Part shown: piece after piece, positions 44,001-50,948 of the stretch
Numbering within the stretch: the first letter of the stretch is position 1
How the letters are laid out: each line of letters opens with the position of its first letter
Origin: Ruficoccus sp. ZRK36
GTDB lineage: Bacteria > Verrucomicrobiota > Verrucomicrobiia > Opitutales > Cerasicoccaceae
Direction: 5' to 3'
NCBI RefSeq assembly: GCF_019603315.1
Contig: NZ_CP080649.1
Span: forward strand, 3,048,176-3,112,175
Length of the DNA: 64,000 bases
Program-made: the position numbers and the translations under genes
Notes under the pieces: model-generated
The model's input: only the letters and a program-made list of their open reading frames with translations
The model's database searches: none
What the model was told of the DNA's origin: nothing

Positions 44001-45249
44001 ACGCTTCAATAAGGATCCGAAGACCTGGCGGGGTAAGGAACTGTCGATCTGGCAGAATGTCTGGAAGCTCGTCGAGAAGTGGCAGGCAACCGGGCAGATC
44101 TTCGAACGAGGGATGAAAATCGCCGGCATGCAACACCTTGACCGGACGGCACCGGAGCTGCCCGAATGGCGCAAGCAGTGGATGGTCCGTAACTGGAGCG
44201 GATCCCCTGACTTTCTGGATAAGCCGAGTCCCAATGTCGCCCCCATCTTCGACCTGTTCATGCTTTTTTATAATCCGTTCAAGCAGGGATGGAGAGCTGA
44301 AGCTGCCGCCCTGAAGGCCTCACCGGCCGGATTCGCCGCACGGCTGGCCAAGTACACGGTGCCACGACTGCTCTTTAAAGGGCTGCTGGCGGGCGTTTTC
44401 GGGGCGGCGGGGGTGGAGATCCTCCGGCGGACGCTCGGGGATGAGAAGGCCGATGAGGTGCAGGCGATGATGGCATCGGTTCCTGAGTACGACAAAACAA
44501 ACTACGACATTATCCCGCTCGGGTGGGCCGACCGTGAGGCCAAAAAGGTGACATACCTTCGACTCCCCATGGAGGAAAGTGAACGGCTCTACTCCGGCGT
44601 CCTCTGGAAAACAATGAGCGATGAAGGCAAGCCGGGGCAGGCCTTGAGTTTCGCAGGCGGTCAGTTGCCGGGGGCTAATCCTCTGCTTTCGGTGGGGATG
44701 GCGTGGTTTCAGTACCTTGTCGGCGGGCAAAACCCTTATGATCCCTTCTACGGCCGCAATATCATTGACTCAACATCGTTTGAGGCGGGCGAAGGAACTG
44801 AGGATATGCTGCGGTGGACATGGAACTCGACCGGCGGGTCTATCCTCATGCGAGCGCGCGAGGATTCGCTCTACGACACCGAGCCAACCGGGCTTGAGGA
44901 GACGTTGAATCTTCCTGTGGTGGGACCACTGGCAGGCCGCTGGGTGAAGGTCTCCAATCGCGGGCTTTACGATCAGGCCGAGGCTCTCACGGCCGATGTT
45001 CGAGAGAGTCGGGCTCGAGTGCGGCTGGTCGGCCGGGAAATCGTCCGTAAGTTGATGGTTGGCGAGGCTGTTTCTGAAGCTGAGCGCGCTGCACTGGCTC
45101 AAAATACCTACCTGGCTGACTACGTGGACCGACTGGCAGCAAAAACCCTTCAGCGACGCAGCAGCGTTGAAATGGACATTCTCATGCGTGCGGGCTCAAA
45201 GGAGGAGCAGCTCCTCCTGCTCGATGAAATGATGACCGAGGGCAACTAA
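38014..45249 (+). CDS. Giant polyvalent virion protein (2411 residues)
   Basis: This probably is the large internal protein ejected with the DNA. Visible parts: residues 530-645 resemble the LPD3 polyvalent-protein domain (SINKGMRSSHEHASAQIAAG); 994-1192 have sliding-clamp-like signatures in DnaN order (ATDKARL, YPEYKQVLPK, FNPEFLGDL, LLMPER); H1372-E-V-G-H1376 is a zinc-metallopeptidase-like motif; from about 1900 an LPD38-like region (WNYAFWPVAFARDLRGW) and a hydrophobic part near 2125. It may carry several enzymes that protect or process incoming DNA or digest envelope components. It ends 3 bp into the convergent integrase gene. Confidence 0.7.
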   Translation: MASTDVNQLLDARDAELEKRVRSDPSVVRWLNGASDEEVSQFRDQAYSRLGEMDEFRVETVPARKEKRLINAAPDTGLGPAVAQPVEAERDVDAVTRPLYDRSTEAFIKRAGSEPVDWGQFGADEVVGIAGLLAQAYPQRAQEFLKQGGARAQSILDERGMTLFPDAEKEGGSKLFAQDFTKRLMATGEPVGGPLTDIAKAQYKMNLTPPWASREEAEQNREFAEQMFQEGTGWDSQNRMLAALAYGDEVALNKNLGTMLSWAGGANALLRRSLGPGRFVVDPISRQGVLEGAAFSVGMGATLGPEYAPSPVADSLGLEPSRLTSAVEAGLFDLAVGTGLRTVSNTRLVNRALENPHIGRKIEEYLSEHGVSRTADRLRELEKEVTRRMREAVEKARQRPAKDVTPGDGMQSRSGALEPPQERLPDAGLEPIPPTVDTPGPMGPARRGDLPAEGGEFVNDVAEGHARPAPEKRFRLPDGTEIQRADIVAKPGPRDSVVDTPEWVKPEPEVVDVIAIPVSDLPKKGELEAARRNLVAWARENLQGKTFETPQLGPVEVSRRSINKGMRSSHEHASAQIAAGYRIPELLANSLYGFKVENSKNGKPRVPAHRLFAPVQIDGKPWRVKLTIEERAGKLYYDHSLTQIEPDTGPGSSSGLFKAGPENRRFSTDDTPIQPQPGAEVKPVASVRAVRNGVRLRENGAEMPTLGLTPEAVFEEFKKLRFAAGSLPILRSYGEAPGEYAMGPDGLEKQELVGGVAAKRKIGAQTLNTILEDIAAGAVQIQYEPAKGVGLTANSRDYVGKADRPTNVLHQADGVPLQAYTEGPGGSAVTEAVSAEASTIRGELDAVEGEREAVAVKMQSQDVVPESVAGVARREAGRSMAAALRIQKSYLLDKLDGLIAEAPAVSPESQPTITISIPDDGTFTVANDEVSLKRFRALIAKRMGKGYRVPDAPGSVGGRLPSPSVFDAAKREAAAEKKATKGKAPTVPALNKRPTVKDRKAVAETFVGSDPKVKVLHKIHQDGKLAVATDKARLIVLRADVGSSGHYPEYKQVLPKWAVAVDSETGSITWTGGEARRVEVDTKTFTGNLGRGKPIYSLQNGQVLLVDRGGELTFASTNVHGEYYLPDGLTPEEAKTGAVAIFNPEFLGDLMAASRRLGHERPQVLFGKDEGQPLIIRFGDEGFALLMPERGSIEGMLDIIGAKREAPAPAATKPKRAKGAEGYPAAEGMSRTNGGELGPTYRAAEASPEPEPVVIEMPEAVAFARELLDGKYPGIVRGFRGKWLGVFRHTDGPKGEGSIALMADIFQLVQPAEKAALRKQAEQWAKAQVESGDASLADVERLTFERFEELLDRLLSQRKAQNPILASKVIWHEVGHLADWLPDKVVRGRGNVLARIASLTRSLQTTLEAEMPKAGAEDRRLTRKDRAALRRKAERETGARPPKDEEAELAAWREEVGRKYRELVDVEIEERGLITEAEIREELMETMAWWQGLPGPQAIDPYYHQAHEMYAEALSVFFNNPQALAQRAPKFYRSLLSYLERKKNLHDLYWGIVDDIRSGRIMKKRVQNLREMFADSYAAGIEQEQRAKPTWGERLDVVRYTLDRRFGPVYRRAEQARKSGKAPDAVDAAEEAIGNYRYRVALHELYLDQLNNRVAGPLVEANLDMVDLAEYVFHKHVVENRYDLANAQGWTSKTSQERLDEMQEQLGGGKWEALEQGQRQLRALYEEYVVRPAAEAELFDPELQALIEERVFYAPFNKSGASAAPGGRGSIEEALEQRLGAAGSKIYQAHGYLGEITNPATGLMQKTLSMISMIAREKAKRGIAELMIKMNDPMITEASRKWDGRRRALVIKENDRVGTLSYLHQGQLRGYYVPKVVAEAFEYDSPVELGLVLNSMRWMNYALKGLFTQWNYAFWPVAFARDLRGWARRIPQGHLLFTDRAVWRYLPSSLKAARDSVRGRENPLAEQALKRGMVISRGEPYGFSDLAQDNFERMLLRFNKDPKTWRGKELSIWQNVWKLVEKWQATGQIFERGMKIAGMQHLDRTAPELPEWRKQWMVRNWSGSPDFLDKPSPNVAPIFDLFMLFYNPFKQGWRAEAAALKASPAGFAARLAKYTVPRLLFKGLLAGVFGAAGVEILRRTLGDEKADEVQAMMASVPEYDKTNYDIIPLGWADREAKKVTYLRLPMEESERLYSGVLWKTMSDEGKPGQALSFAGGQLPGANPLLSVGMAWFQYLVGGQNPYDPFYGRNIIDSTSFEAGEGTEDMLRWTWNSTGGSILMRAREDSLYDTEPTGLEETLNLPVVGPLAGRWVKVSNRGLYDQAEALTADVRESRARVRLVGREIVRKLMVGEAVSEAERAALAQNTYLADYVDRLAAKTLQRRSSVEMDILMRAGSKEEQLLLLDEMMTEGN

Positions 45250-46421
45250 AGCGCAGTCGAGGGGCGATTGACCAAGTCTGTGTAGTGGCGCTCGGCGGTC
45301 GCGACCGAGTCCCGAAGGTTTCGAGCCGCAACGTATATCCCGTGTGCCGTTGCCCACTCTGCCCCGGCCTGCTTGCGTAGTTCATGGAGACGTTTCTTGC
45401 GATCTGGCAGGAATGGGGCGAGGTAGGCGGCAGCATCCCGCTGAACAACTTCCTTGCGAGCTGTGAGCGTTTTCCCCGGGATAAGGTAGTCTGAGGTCCA
45501 AGGCTCTTCCACCGGGAGTTTGAGGAGTTCACGCCATGCGAGCACGCGCGCCTTCGACACGGGAACCTTCCCGTATTTGCTGTTTCCCTTAGCGATAAAC
45601 GCCGGCACCTTATCCTTTGCGGGTCGATAGCGTATATCAATGGCCATCCCCGCACCGTCATTAACGATCCATTCCCACCGGGCTTGCCATATTTCCTGAG
45701 CCGTCAGGCCACAATACCGTGCCAGCTCAACGGCGATGCGGACGCCGTCGGTTTGCTCCACCAGACCGGCGAGGATAGCCTCGTCAACATCTTTCGGGAT
45801 GGTTTGGAATCTCGTGGCTTTCTGAGGGAGTGAAGGCAGGGAGCAGAAGTCCAATACGTTACCGGGAAGATCGAAATTCCCTTTGTATATCCGGCGGGAG
45901 GCCCGGCCGAAGATGTCCTTGGCTGCACCGTAGGTGCTGTTTAGGCCTAGATTTAAGTCGAGGTCTACGTCCTCGCCGTAACGTTTCCCTCGCTTCTTGT
46001 AGCGAGAAGCTCTCCAACTGAGTACCCTGTCCTCTGTCAGATCGGTCAGTTTCAAGTCTCGCCAGCGTGAACCGGCAGAAACCTTCAGGATGGTGCCGAG
46101 TTGGTTGACGTTTCCGCGTGCGGTCTTAGTCGATACTCGCCCGCGTGCGGGGCCTTGCTGCTCATAAAAAACAAGGAGGTCGTCTAATGTCGGGGTGCTG
46201 TTCCTGCGGGACAGGGTATCCTCGCCCGTTGTGAAAAGTTGTTGGTAGCGAGCCCAAAACACATCGCGTGCGGCGGCCTCGGATGAAACTCCACTGCTCC
46301 AATGAAACCGCCGGCCTTTTACCTGAAACATGCATTTGATGCGCTTCGTGGCGGGATCAAGGTACATATTTCCGGCCACATTCTCGCGGCGAAGGCGGAA
46401 GTCGGACTTAATGCGAATCAT
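45246..46421 (-). CDS. int: Tyrosine-recombinase integrase
   Basis: The 391-residue protein (ATG 46421) has an N-terminal arm-binding-like part (RIKCMFQVKGRRFHWSSGV), a core-binding domain and a catalytic domain. Box II HELRKQAG and the nucleophile Tyr in TAERHYTDL are present. The box I arginine, normally in GLR, is Thr here (YCGLTAQEIWQARW). It lies 75 bp from the perfect repeat and its start overlaps the extended repeat, as expected for the integrase of this element. Despite the Thr, overall length and other motifs are normal. Confidence 0.88.
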   Translation of the reverse strand: MIRIKSDFRLRRENVAGNMYLDPATKRIKCMFQVKGRRFHWSSGVSSEAAARDVFWARYQQLFTTGEDTLSRRNSTPTLDDLLVFYEQQGPARGRVSTKTARGNVNQLGTILKVSAGSRWRDLKLTDLTEDRVLSWRASRYKKRGKRYGEDVDLDLNLGLNSTYGAAKDIFGRASRRIYKGNFDLPGNVLDFCSLPSLPQKATRFQTIPKDVDEAILAGLVEQTDGVRIAVELARYCGLTAQEIWQARWEWIVNDGAGMAIDIRYRPAKDKVPAFIAKGNSKYGKVPVSKARVLAWRELLKLPVEEPWTSDYLIPGKTLTARKEVVQRDAAAYLAPFLPDRKKRLHELRKQAGAEWATAHGIYVAARNLRDSVATAERHYTDLVNRPSTAL

Positions 46422-46460
46422 GATGTGTGCAGCAAACAACTGTGTTGCCAACAAGTCAAG

Positions 46461-46484
46461 ATCCGTGTGCGCTTTTGTGTGCGC
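46461..46484. repeat. 24-bp dispersed repeat, copy 3
   Basis: ATCC followed by GTGTGCGCTTTTGTGTGCGC, between the integrase start and attR. Its place near attR fits an integrase arm-type or regulatory site. Confidence 0.85.
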
Positions 46485-46495
46485 CTAGCGTTGTC

Positions 46496-46650
46496 CAAGA
46501 TGTCCGCGATTGTCACCCTCTGACACGCTTATATTTCCCCTAGCAACTGGCCAATCCCGCATGAACAAAGGGACAATCGGGCTACAACCCGCATAAACAA
46601 AGTGGTGGGCGCTGCAGGGCTCGAACCTGCGACCTACTGGGTGTAAACCA
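46496..46650. repeat. Right attachment repeat (attR), 155 bp
   Basis: Identical to 5772-5926. It contains the 3' 48 nt of the tRNA-Val gene (46603-46650) plus 107 bp beyond its 3' end. Crossover could have occurred anywhere in the repeat. Confidence 0.95.
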
Positions 46651-46679
46651 GTTGCTCTAGCCAACTGAGCTAAGCGCCC
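46603..46679 (-). tRNA. tRNA-Val(UAC)
   Basis: A 77-nt gene with encoded CCA. Acceptor GGGCGCT/AGCGCCC, D, anticodon (ACTGG/CCAGT, loop TTTACAC) and T arms all pair. Anticodon TAC reads GUA. It is the integration target of the prophage and is intact on this side. Confidence 0.97.
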
Positions 46680-46797
46680 CAAATGAAAAGCGCGAATTAT
46701 CGAGTTAAACTGGCACGGAGCAAGCTTTTATTGCCCATAACTTAAAATCCCAAAAACCAATTGACACCATTAGAGTAATAGCGAAAAACACGCCACC

Positions 46798-47523
46798 ATG
46801 CTACGTTTAGCCACCTCACGCACACTCATACTATTATCAAGTTTCATTGTTGCAGCACTGCCAACGTTTGCCGCGACAACCATATTTTCTGAGAATTTCA
46901 GTACAAATGGAACGTTGAATGGGATGTCTCCCGATGTCGGCGGCACCTGGAGCGGCTCAAGCGGTCTCACGGTCGAAGACGGAGTCCTCGACACAGCTCT
47001 CAGTAACACCCCGTCCCCCGACTCGATTAGTGCGAGTTTTACGCAGGCGCTTGGCAGCGGTGAAATCCTTGGCTTATCGTTCATCACGACCGAGACACAG
47101 GGCTTGTTTGCCACAAATGGCTACGCCGGCCTAACGCTGTACGCGGGTGGCACAGAGTATTTCTTTATTGGCAGTCCTGGCTTGGTTGACGAATGGGGAA
47201 TCACTGGCACAGGCCTCTCTGCATCGACTCAAACCTTCACCCCAGCACTGACCGCGGAAGCCCAAACTGTCTACTTCACATACGAGTACGACACGGGTGA
47301 TTGGAGCCTCAACATCGGCGGCGAAAACCTGAACGGCACTGGAGTAGCAAACCTGGAAATCGATTCCGTGGGTATTGTATCCGACGGATACAATATCGCC
47401 GATATCGCCATCTCCTCCATAGGCCTGGAACTCATCCCCATTCCCGAGCCCGGATCCTATGCTCTGCTCTTCGCAGGCGGTCTACTCGGGCTTCTCGTAC
47501 TGCGCAGACGCATTACGAAGTAG
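46798..47523 (+). CDS. PEP-CTERM secreted protein
   Basis: The 241-residue protein has a signal peptide (residues 8-24) and a C-terminal PEP-CTERM tail (IPEPGSYALLFAGG, helix, LRRRITK). The middle is a beta-sandwich-like domain (ATTIFSENFSTNGTL, then YFTYEYDTGDWSLNIGG), similar in style to concanavalin-like carbohydrate-binding domains. It lies right after the tRNA-Val. No catalytic residues are recognised; a matrix or glycan-binding role is plausible. Confidence 0.85.
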   Translation: MLRLATSRTLILLSSFIVAALPTFAATTIFSENFSTNGTLNGMSPDVGGTWSGSSGLTVEDGVLDTALSNTPSPDSISASFTQALGSGEILGLSFITTETQGLFATNGYAGLTLYAGGTEYFFIGSPGLVDEWGITGTGLSASTQTFTPALTAEAQTVYFTYEYDTGDWSLNIGGENLNGTGVANLEIDSVGIVSDGYNIADIAISSIGLELIPIPEPGSYALLFAGGLLGLLVLRRRITK

Positions 47524-47722
47524 CCGCGTACGCCAACCTACGCCACCCCTATAGGCACTTGGTTACAAACCGGTTCCTGTCGGACCGATTATGGGCCGAT
47601 AAACGTTTTACAGAGGAGCAGCCACGAGCATCCAACGGCTACCTCATTTGAGGCAGCTTAAAACACAGGCGCCTTATGGATAAATTCCATGAAGGCGACA
47701 AGTGTATGGTGGGCGATGCGAA

Positions 47723-48736
47723 TCAGGCCAGAGCGGACTGCTTGTGCAGTTCTTCGGCGATCTGCACGGCGTTAAGGGCTGCGCCCTTCCAGAGCTGATC
47801 ACCGACGATCCACAGCGACAGGCCGTTCTCAAAGGCCGAGTCGATACGCAGGCGCCCTACCCCGCACTTTTCCTTACCGGAGAAGTCGAGCGGCATCGGG
47901 TACACCTTGTTCTCCACGTCGTCGCACAGCTCGGCACCGGCAAAGCCAGCAATGACCTCGCGGGCCTTGGCCAGATCCACAGGGCGCTCAAACTCGGCGT
48001 TGATGGCGATGCTGTGGGCACGCAGCACGGGCACACGCACACAGGTGGTCGAGGCACGCAGGCCGGGCAGGCTCATGATCTTGCGGCACTCGTTGAGCAT
48101 CTTGTGCTCTTCCTTGGTATAGCCGTCCTCGTAGAACACGTCCACGTGCGGGAGCACGTTAAAGGCAATCTGGTGCGGGAACTTCTCCACCTTCATAGGC
48201 TCACCCTTTTCCCAGGCGTGAATCTGGTCGATCAGCTCGGCCATGGCCGAGGCACCGGCACCAGAGACCGCCTGGTAGGTGGAGGCGAAAAAGCGCTTCA
48301 GCCCGAATGCAGCGTGCAGCGGGGCCAGCCCCATCAGCGCGACAGCGGTCGAGCAGTTGGGATTGGCGATGATGCCCTTGTGGTTGCGCATGGCCTCGGC
48401 ATTCACCTCGGGCACGACGAGCGGCACATCGGCATCCATCCGGAAGGCCGAGCTGTTGTCCACGACGACGCAGCCGCGCTTGACGGCCTCGGGGCCGAGC
48501 TCCTTCGAGGTGGAGGCTCCGGCGCTGAAAATCGCGATGTCGAGCTTATCGAAAGCGGTGGGCTCGGCTTCTTCAACGGTCCAGGATTTGTCTTCCCAGG
48601 TGATGGTCTTGCCAGTCGAACGCTTGGACGCAAGCAGCGTCAGGGAGTCCATCGGGAAATTCCGCCGATGGAGCAGTTCGATCAGTTCTTGACCTACGGC
48701 GCCGGTGGCGCCGACAATGCCGACTCGATAGCTCAT
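47723..48736 (-). CDS. asd: Aspartate-semialdehyde dehydrogenase
   Basis: The 337-residue enzyme reduces beta-aspartyl phosphate to aspartate semialdehyde with NADPH, for lysine, threonine, methionine and diaminopimelate. It has the nucleotide loop GATGAVGQ (9-16), the catalytic cysteine in NPNCST (Cys128), and the substrate region RVPVLRAHS. Its ATG shares two bases with the opposite ATG of the L,D-transpeptidase gene, so promoters must lie within coding sequence or further away. Length is standard. Confidence 0.95.
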   Translation of the reverse strand: MSYRVGIVGATGAVGQELIELLHRRNFPMDSLTLLASKRSTGKTITWEDKSWTVEEAEPTAFDKLDIAIFSAGASTSKELGPEAVKRGCVVVDNSSAFRMDADVPLVVPEVNAEAMRNHKGIIANPNCSTAVALMGLAPLHAAFGLKRFFASTYQAVSGAGASAMAELIDQIHAWEKGEPMKVEKFPHQIAFNVLPHVDVFYEDGYTKEEHKMLNECRKIMSLPGLRASTTCVRVPVLRAHSIAINAEFERPVDLAKAREVIAGFAGAELCDDVENKVYPMPLDFSGKEKCGVGRLRIDSAFENGLSLWIVGDQLWKGAALNAVQIAEELHKQSALA

Positions 48737-49265
48737 GGTGGTGGATAACTGTTATTCTAGTATTATAGAGCGGTGTGACCGCCTGTCAATTGAACCGACA
48801 GAGCATGCGCTTCACGTCTCGCTTTGCGAGAAGAAACTGAGGCACTTTTGCAAAGGGGAGCTCGTGCGCACCTATGACACGGCCTTCGGGATCAACCCGC
48901 CCTCCTGCGTCGAAAACTCCCTCGGCACCCCCACCGGGCTGCACGTTATCGACGAAAAGATCGGCGACGGCGCCCCCGCCGGGATGGTCTTCATCGGGCG
49001 CGTGCCCACCGGTAAGCGGTACTGGGAGCACGAGGAGCAGCGAAACTTTGTCACCACGCGCATCCTCTGGCTGCGCGGGCTGGAGCCGGGCCACAACGCC
49101 GGACCGGGCTGCGACAGCCATGACCGCTACATCTACATCCACGGGACGAATCTGGAGGCGGACTTCGCCAACGCCCGCAGCCACGGCTGCGTCCTCCTGC
49201 GCAACGAGGAAGTGATCGAGCTCTACGACGCCGTCCCCTCCGGGACGCTCCTCCTCATCGAGTGA
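48735..49265 (+). CDS. L,D-transpeptidase (YkuD domain)
   Basis: The 176-residue protein has the YkuD signature: HGTN then SHGCVLL with the catalytic Cys152. Such enzymes crosslink peptidoglycan 3-3 or attach lipoprotein; they accept diaminopimelate, whose pathway includes the divergent asd. No signal peptide or membrane segment is visible, so export is unexplained; an upstream or alternate start could provide it, but asd occupies that DNA. The starts of the two genes overlap by two bases. Confidence 0.88.
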   Translation: MVVDNCYSSIIERCDRLSIEPTEHALHVSLCEKKLRHFCKGELVRTYDTAFGINPPSCVENSLGTPTGLHVIDEKIGDGAPAGMVFIGRVPTGKRYWEHEEQRNFVTTRILWLRGLEPGHNAGPGCDSHDRYIYIHGTNLEADFANARSHGCVLLRNEEVIELYDAVPSGTLLLIE

Positions 49266-49499
49266 AGCCCGGTAAAGGCCCGGCTATTTATCCGCATCAT
49301 AAGTGGCCGGTCCATCGCCACAGGCAATCGGGATTGGCCAACAAATGGCACAACTTCCGCAAGCGTGGCCTAACGGAGCTGGTTGGAGTCGGCGTCAACG
49401 GCGGCGGCATCAGTGATCCGTCAGGATCACAGGTGCAGGACTGTGTCCTGCCTGCTATATGCGCTTGCGGGGCGCGGGTCCTCCCGCATAGTGGAAGGC

Positions 49500-50015
49500 A
49501 TGAAACTGACTCGCCTGCTGTCCCCCGTTTTTGCCTTCACTCTGCTCTTCGCGCTCACTGGCTGCGACCGCGAAGCTGAAAAGCTCGACTCCGAGTACAC
49601 CAAAAATGTAGCCGAGGGCATCGATGACCTGCAAAAGGACATCAAGCAGGCCCCGGATGAGCGCGGCGAGGTGCCGATCGTCCCCGAGCAGGTGATCAGC
49701 CTTACGCTACCCGTCCCCACCCCGGCCTGGAGCCTGAAGATCGACGAGGCCTGGGTTGTCGGCCAAGAGCTGTGGGTCATCGCCACCCTTTCGCAGGATA
49801 CCGACGGCATGGCCGCACAGGTTATCAGCCACGCCAAGGCCAGCGCCACGCTCCAGAATGTCCCGCAGATCCCCGCCACCTACTTCGTGCTCGGTAAGAG
49901 CTTCGATTGGGAGCAGGAGATGCCGAACGTGAAGTTCATCGACTCCAAGGCTGAAATCCAAAAGGGCCTCAGCATGGGCGCGCAGGTTTACCCCTCACAG
50001 GTCGAACCGCTTTAA
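49500..50015 (+). CDS. Lipoprotein of unknown function
   Basis: The 171-residue protein (ATG 49500) has a lipoprotein signal with lipobox ALTGC (Cys22). The mature part has an acidic helical stretch, then a beta-rich domain (WSLKIDEAWVVGQELWVIA) resembling protease-inhibitor-like folds. No family assigned. Confidence 0.75.
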   Translation: MKLTRLLSPVFAFTLLFALTGCDREAEKLDSEYTKNVAEGIDDLQKDIKQAPDERGEVPIVPEQVISLTLPVPTPAWSLKIDEAWVVGQELWVIATLSQDTDGMAAQVISHAKASATLQNVPQIPATYFVLGKSFDWEQEMPNVKFIDSKAEIQKGLSMGAQVYPSQVEPL

Positions 50016-50018
50016 TAA

Positions 50019-50035
50019 GGGGGCTGTGCGCCCCC
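50019..50035 (+). terminator. Small GC hairpin after lipoprotein gene
   Basis: GGGGGC and GCCCCC with a 5-nt loop, no T tract. It begins 3 bases after the stop. Confidence 0.4.
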
Positions 50036-50067
50036 AACCCCCGCAGCAGGCAGAGCCTGCACTTTCG

Positions 50068-50138
50068 ATGCTGCGCATCGTGTTAGCGATTACTGAAAAC
50101 AGCAGAAGCTGCTTTCAGTAATCGCTAAGCAGAGCATC
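50068..50138. repeat. REP-like long palindrome
   Basis: A 16-bp perfect stem (50083-50098 with 50113-50128) around an inner GCAG/CTGC hairpin, plus an outer GATGCT/AGCATC pair. It lies between convergent genes and could end transcription from both sides or be a dispersed genomic repeat. Confidence 0.6.
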
Positions 50139-50311
50139 AAAACTGGGCTATCCCATTGTCATGAGTCCAGTGTTCTGCCCTAACGGCGAGGCCGTGACAG
50201 GGAAGGTTTCAATGCCGGTCCGGCGTTTGGGCGAAGCCCGGACGATGGACCGAAAGTGCAGCCCTCGGCTGCCGCGGGTCCGGGCCGCGCAGGCCCGGAA
50301 ACTGCCCCCGC

Positions 50312-50929
50312 CTAGTCCACCAGACAGCAGATCTGGACGCCGGGGCCGTGCACACCCTCGATGAGGATGCCCTCGACGTCGGCCGTCTTGGAGGGGCCGG
50401 TGGCCCAGACGATGGACGGGTCGTCCCCGAAGTGCTGGATAGCCGTCACCGTGTCCGGGTAAAGCGTGTCGCTCTTCAGCATGGCAATGTGCGTCCACGG
50501 AGTGAGCGCACCGAGGCGCGAGGAGGTGTCCGCATCGCTGAGCATGACCGTGCCAGTCTCGGCGATAGCACCGGTGGCACGGGTGATACCAAAGGTGTAA
50601 TCGTCCACGCGGGCGCGCTCAAAAGTCGTCTCCAGCGTGAGCCCGGCAAAGGCCGGATGCGCACGCAACTCGTCGGCCAGCGCGGGGTCGCAGTAGCCGA
50701 GGGTCAGCCCAGCCTCGTGCAACCATTTGCCCAGAGCATCAAGCCCGGCGATCGGCGTGCCGTTGACCTGCTGCATCTTGTGCGAGAAAAGCTCCCAGTC
50801 GCTGCTGAAGTCCGGGTGCGCCTTGCAGACGGGCAGTTGCGGGTCCCATTCGGGATACTCAGCACGTTCCTTGAGGGGGGCGAGCGCATCGCGGATGCGG
50901 CCCATGACCAGTTCGCGGTCGTCTTGCAT
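50312..50929 (-). CDS. lutC: LutC/YkgG-type LUD-domain protein
   Basis: The 205-residue protein has the LUD fold pattern (GITRATGAIAETGTVML, then TPWTHIAMLKSD). It is the third subunit of the LutABC L-lactate oxidising complex. It follows lutB by 19 bp on the same strand. An upstream lactate regulator is not visible here. Confidence 0.88.
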   Translation of the reverse strand: MQDDRELVMGRIRDALAPLKERAEYPEWDPQLPVCKAHPDFSSDWELFSHKMQQVNGTPIAGLDALGKWLHEAGLTLGYCDPALADELRAHPAFAGLTLETTFERARVDDYTFGITRATGAIAETGTVMLSDADTSSRLGALTPWTHIAMLKSDTLYPDTVTAIQHFGDDPSIVWATGPSKTADVEGILIEGVHGPGVQICCLVD

Positions 50930-50948
50930 TTTTATAAAAAAGCTGGGG

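Larger units (their letters stand above)
5772..46650. mobile_element. Temperate tailed-phage prophage in tRNA-Val
   Basis: A perfect 155-bp direct repeat bounds about 40.7 kb carrying a tyrosine recombinase next to the right repeat, early regulators, replication genes, terminase, portal, scaffold, capsid, tail and internal virion proteins in a normal late-gene order. The intact tRNA-Val is kept at the right end and a 3' fragment at the left, as expected for integration into a tRNA gene. The SU10-like capsid, large portal and large internal proteins suggest a short-tailed virion. No key structural gene looks broken, so the prophage may be functional. Confidence 0.95.

Noticed and set aside
47702-48748. 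348-codon rightward frame opposite asd
   Set aside because: asd on the other strand has full catalytic motifs; this frame is its shadow.
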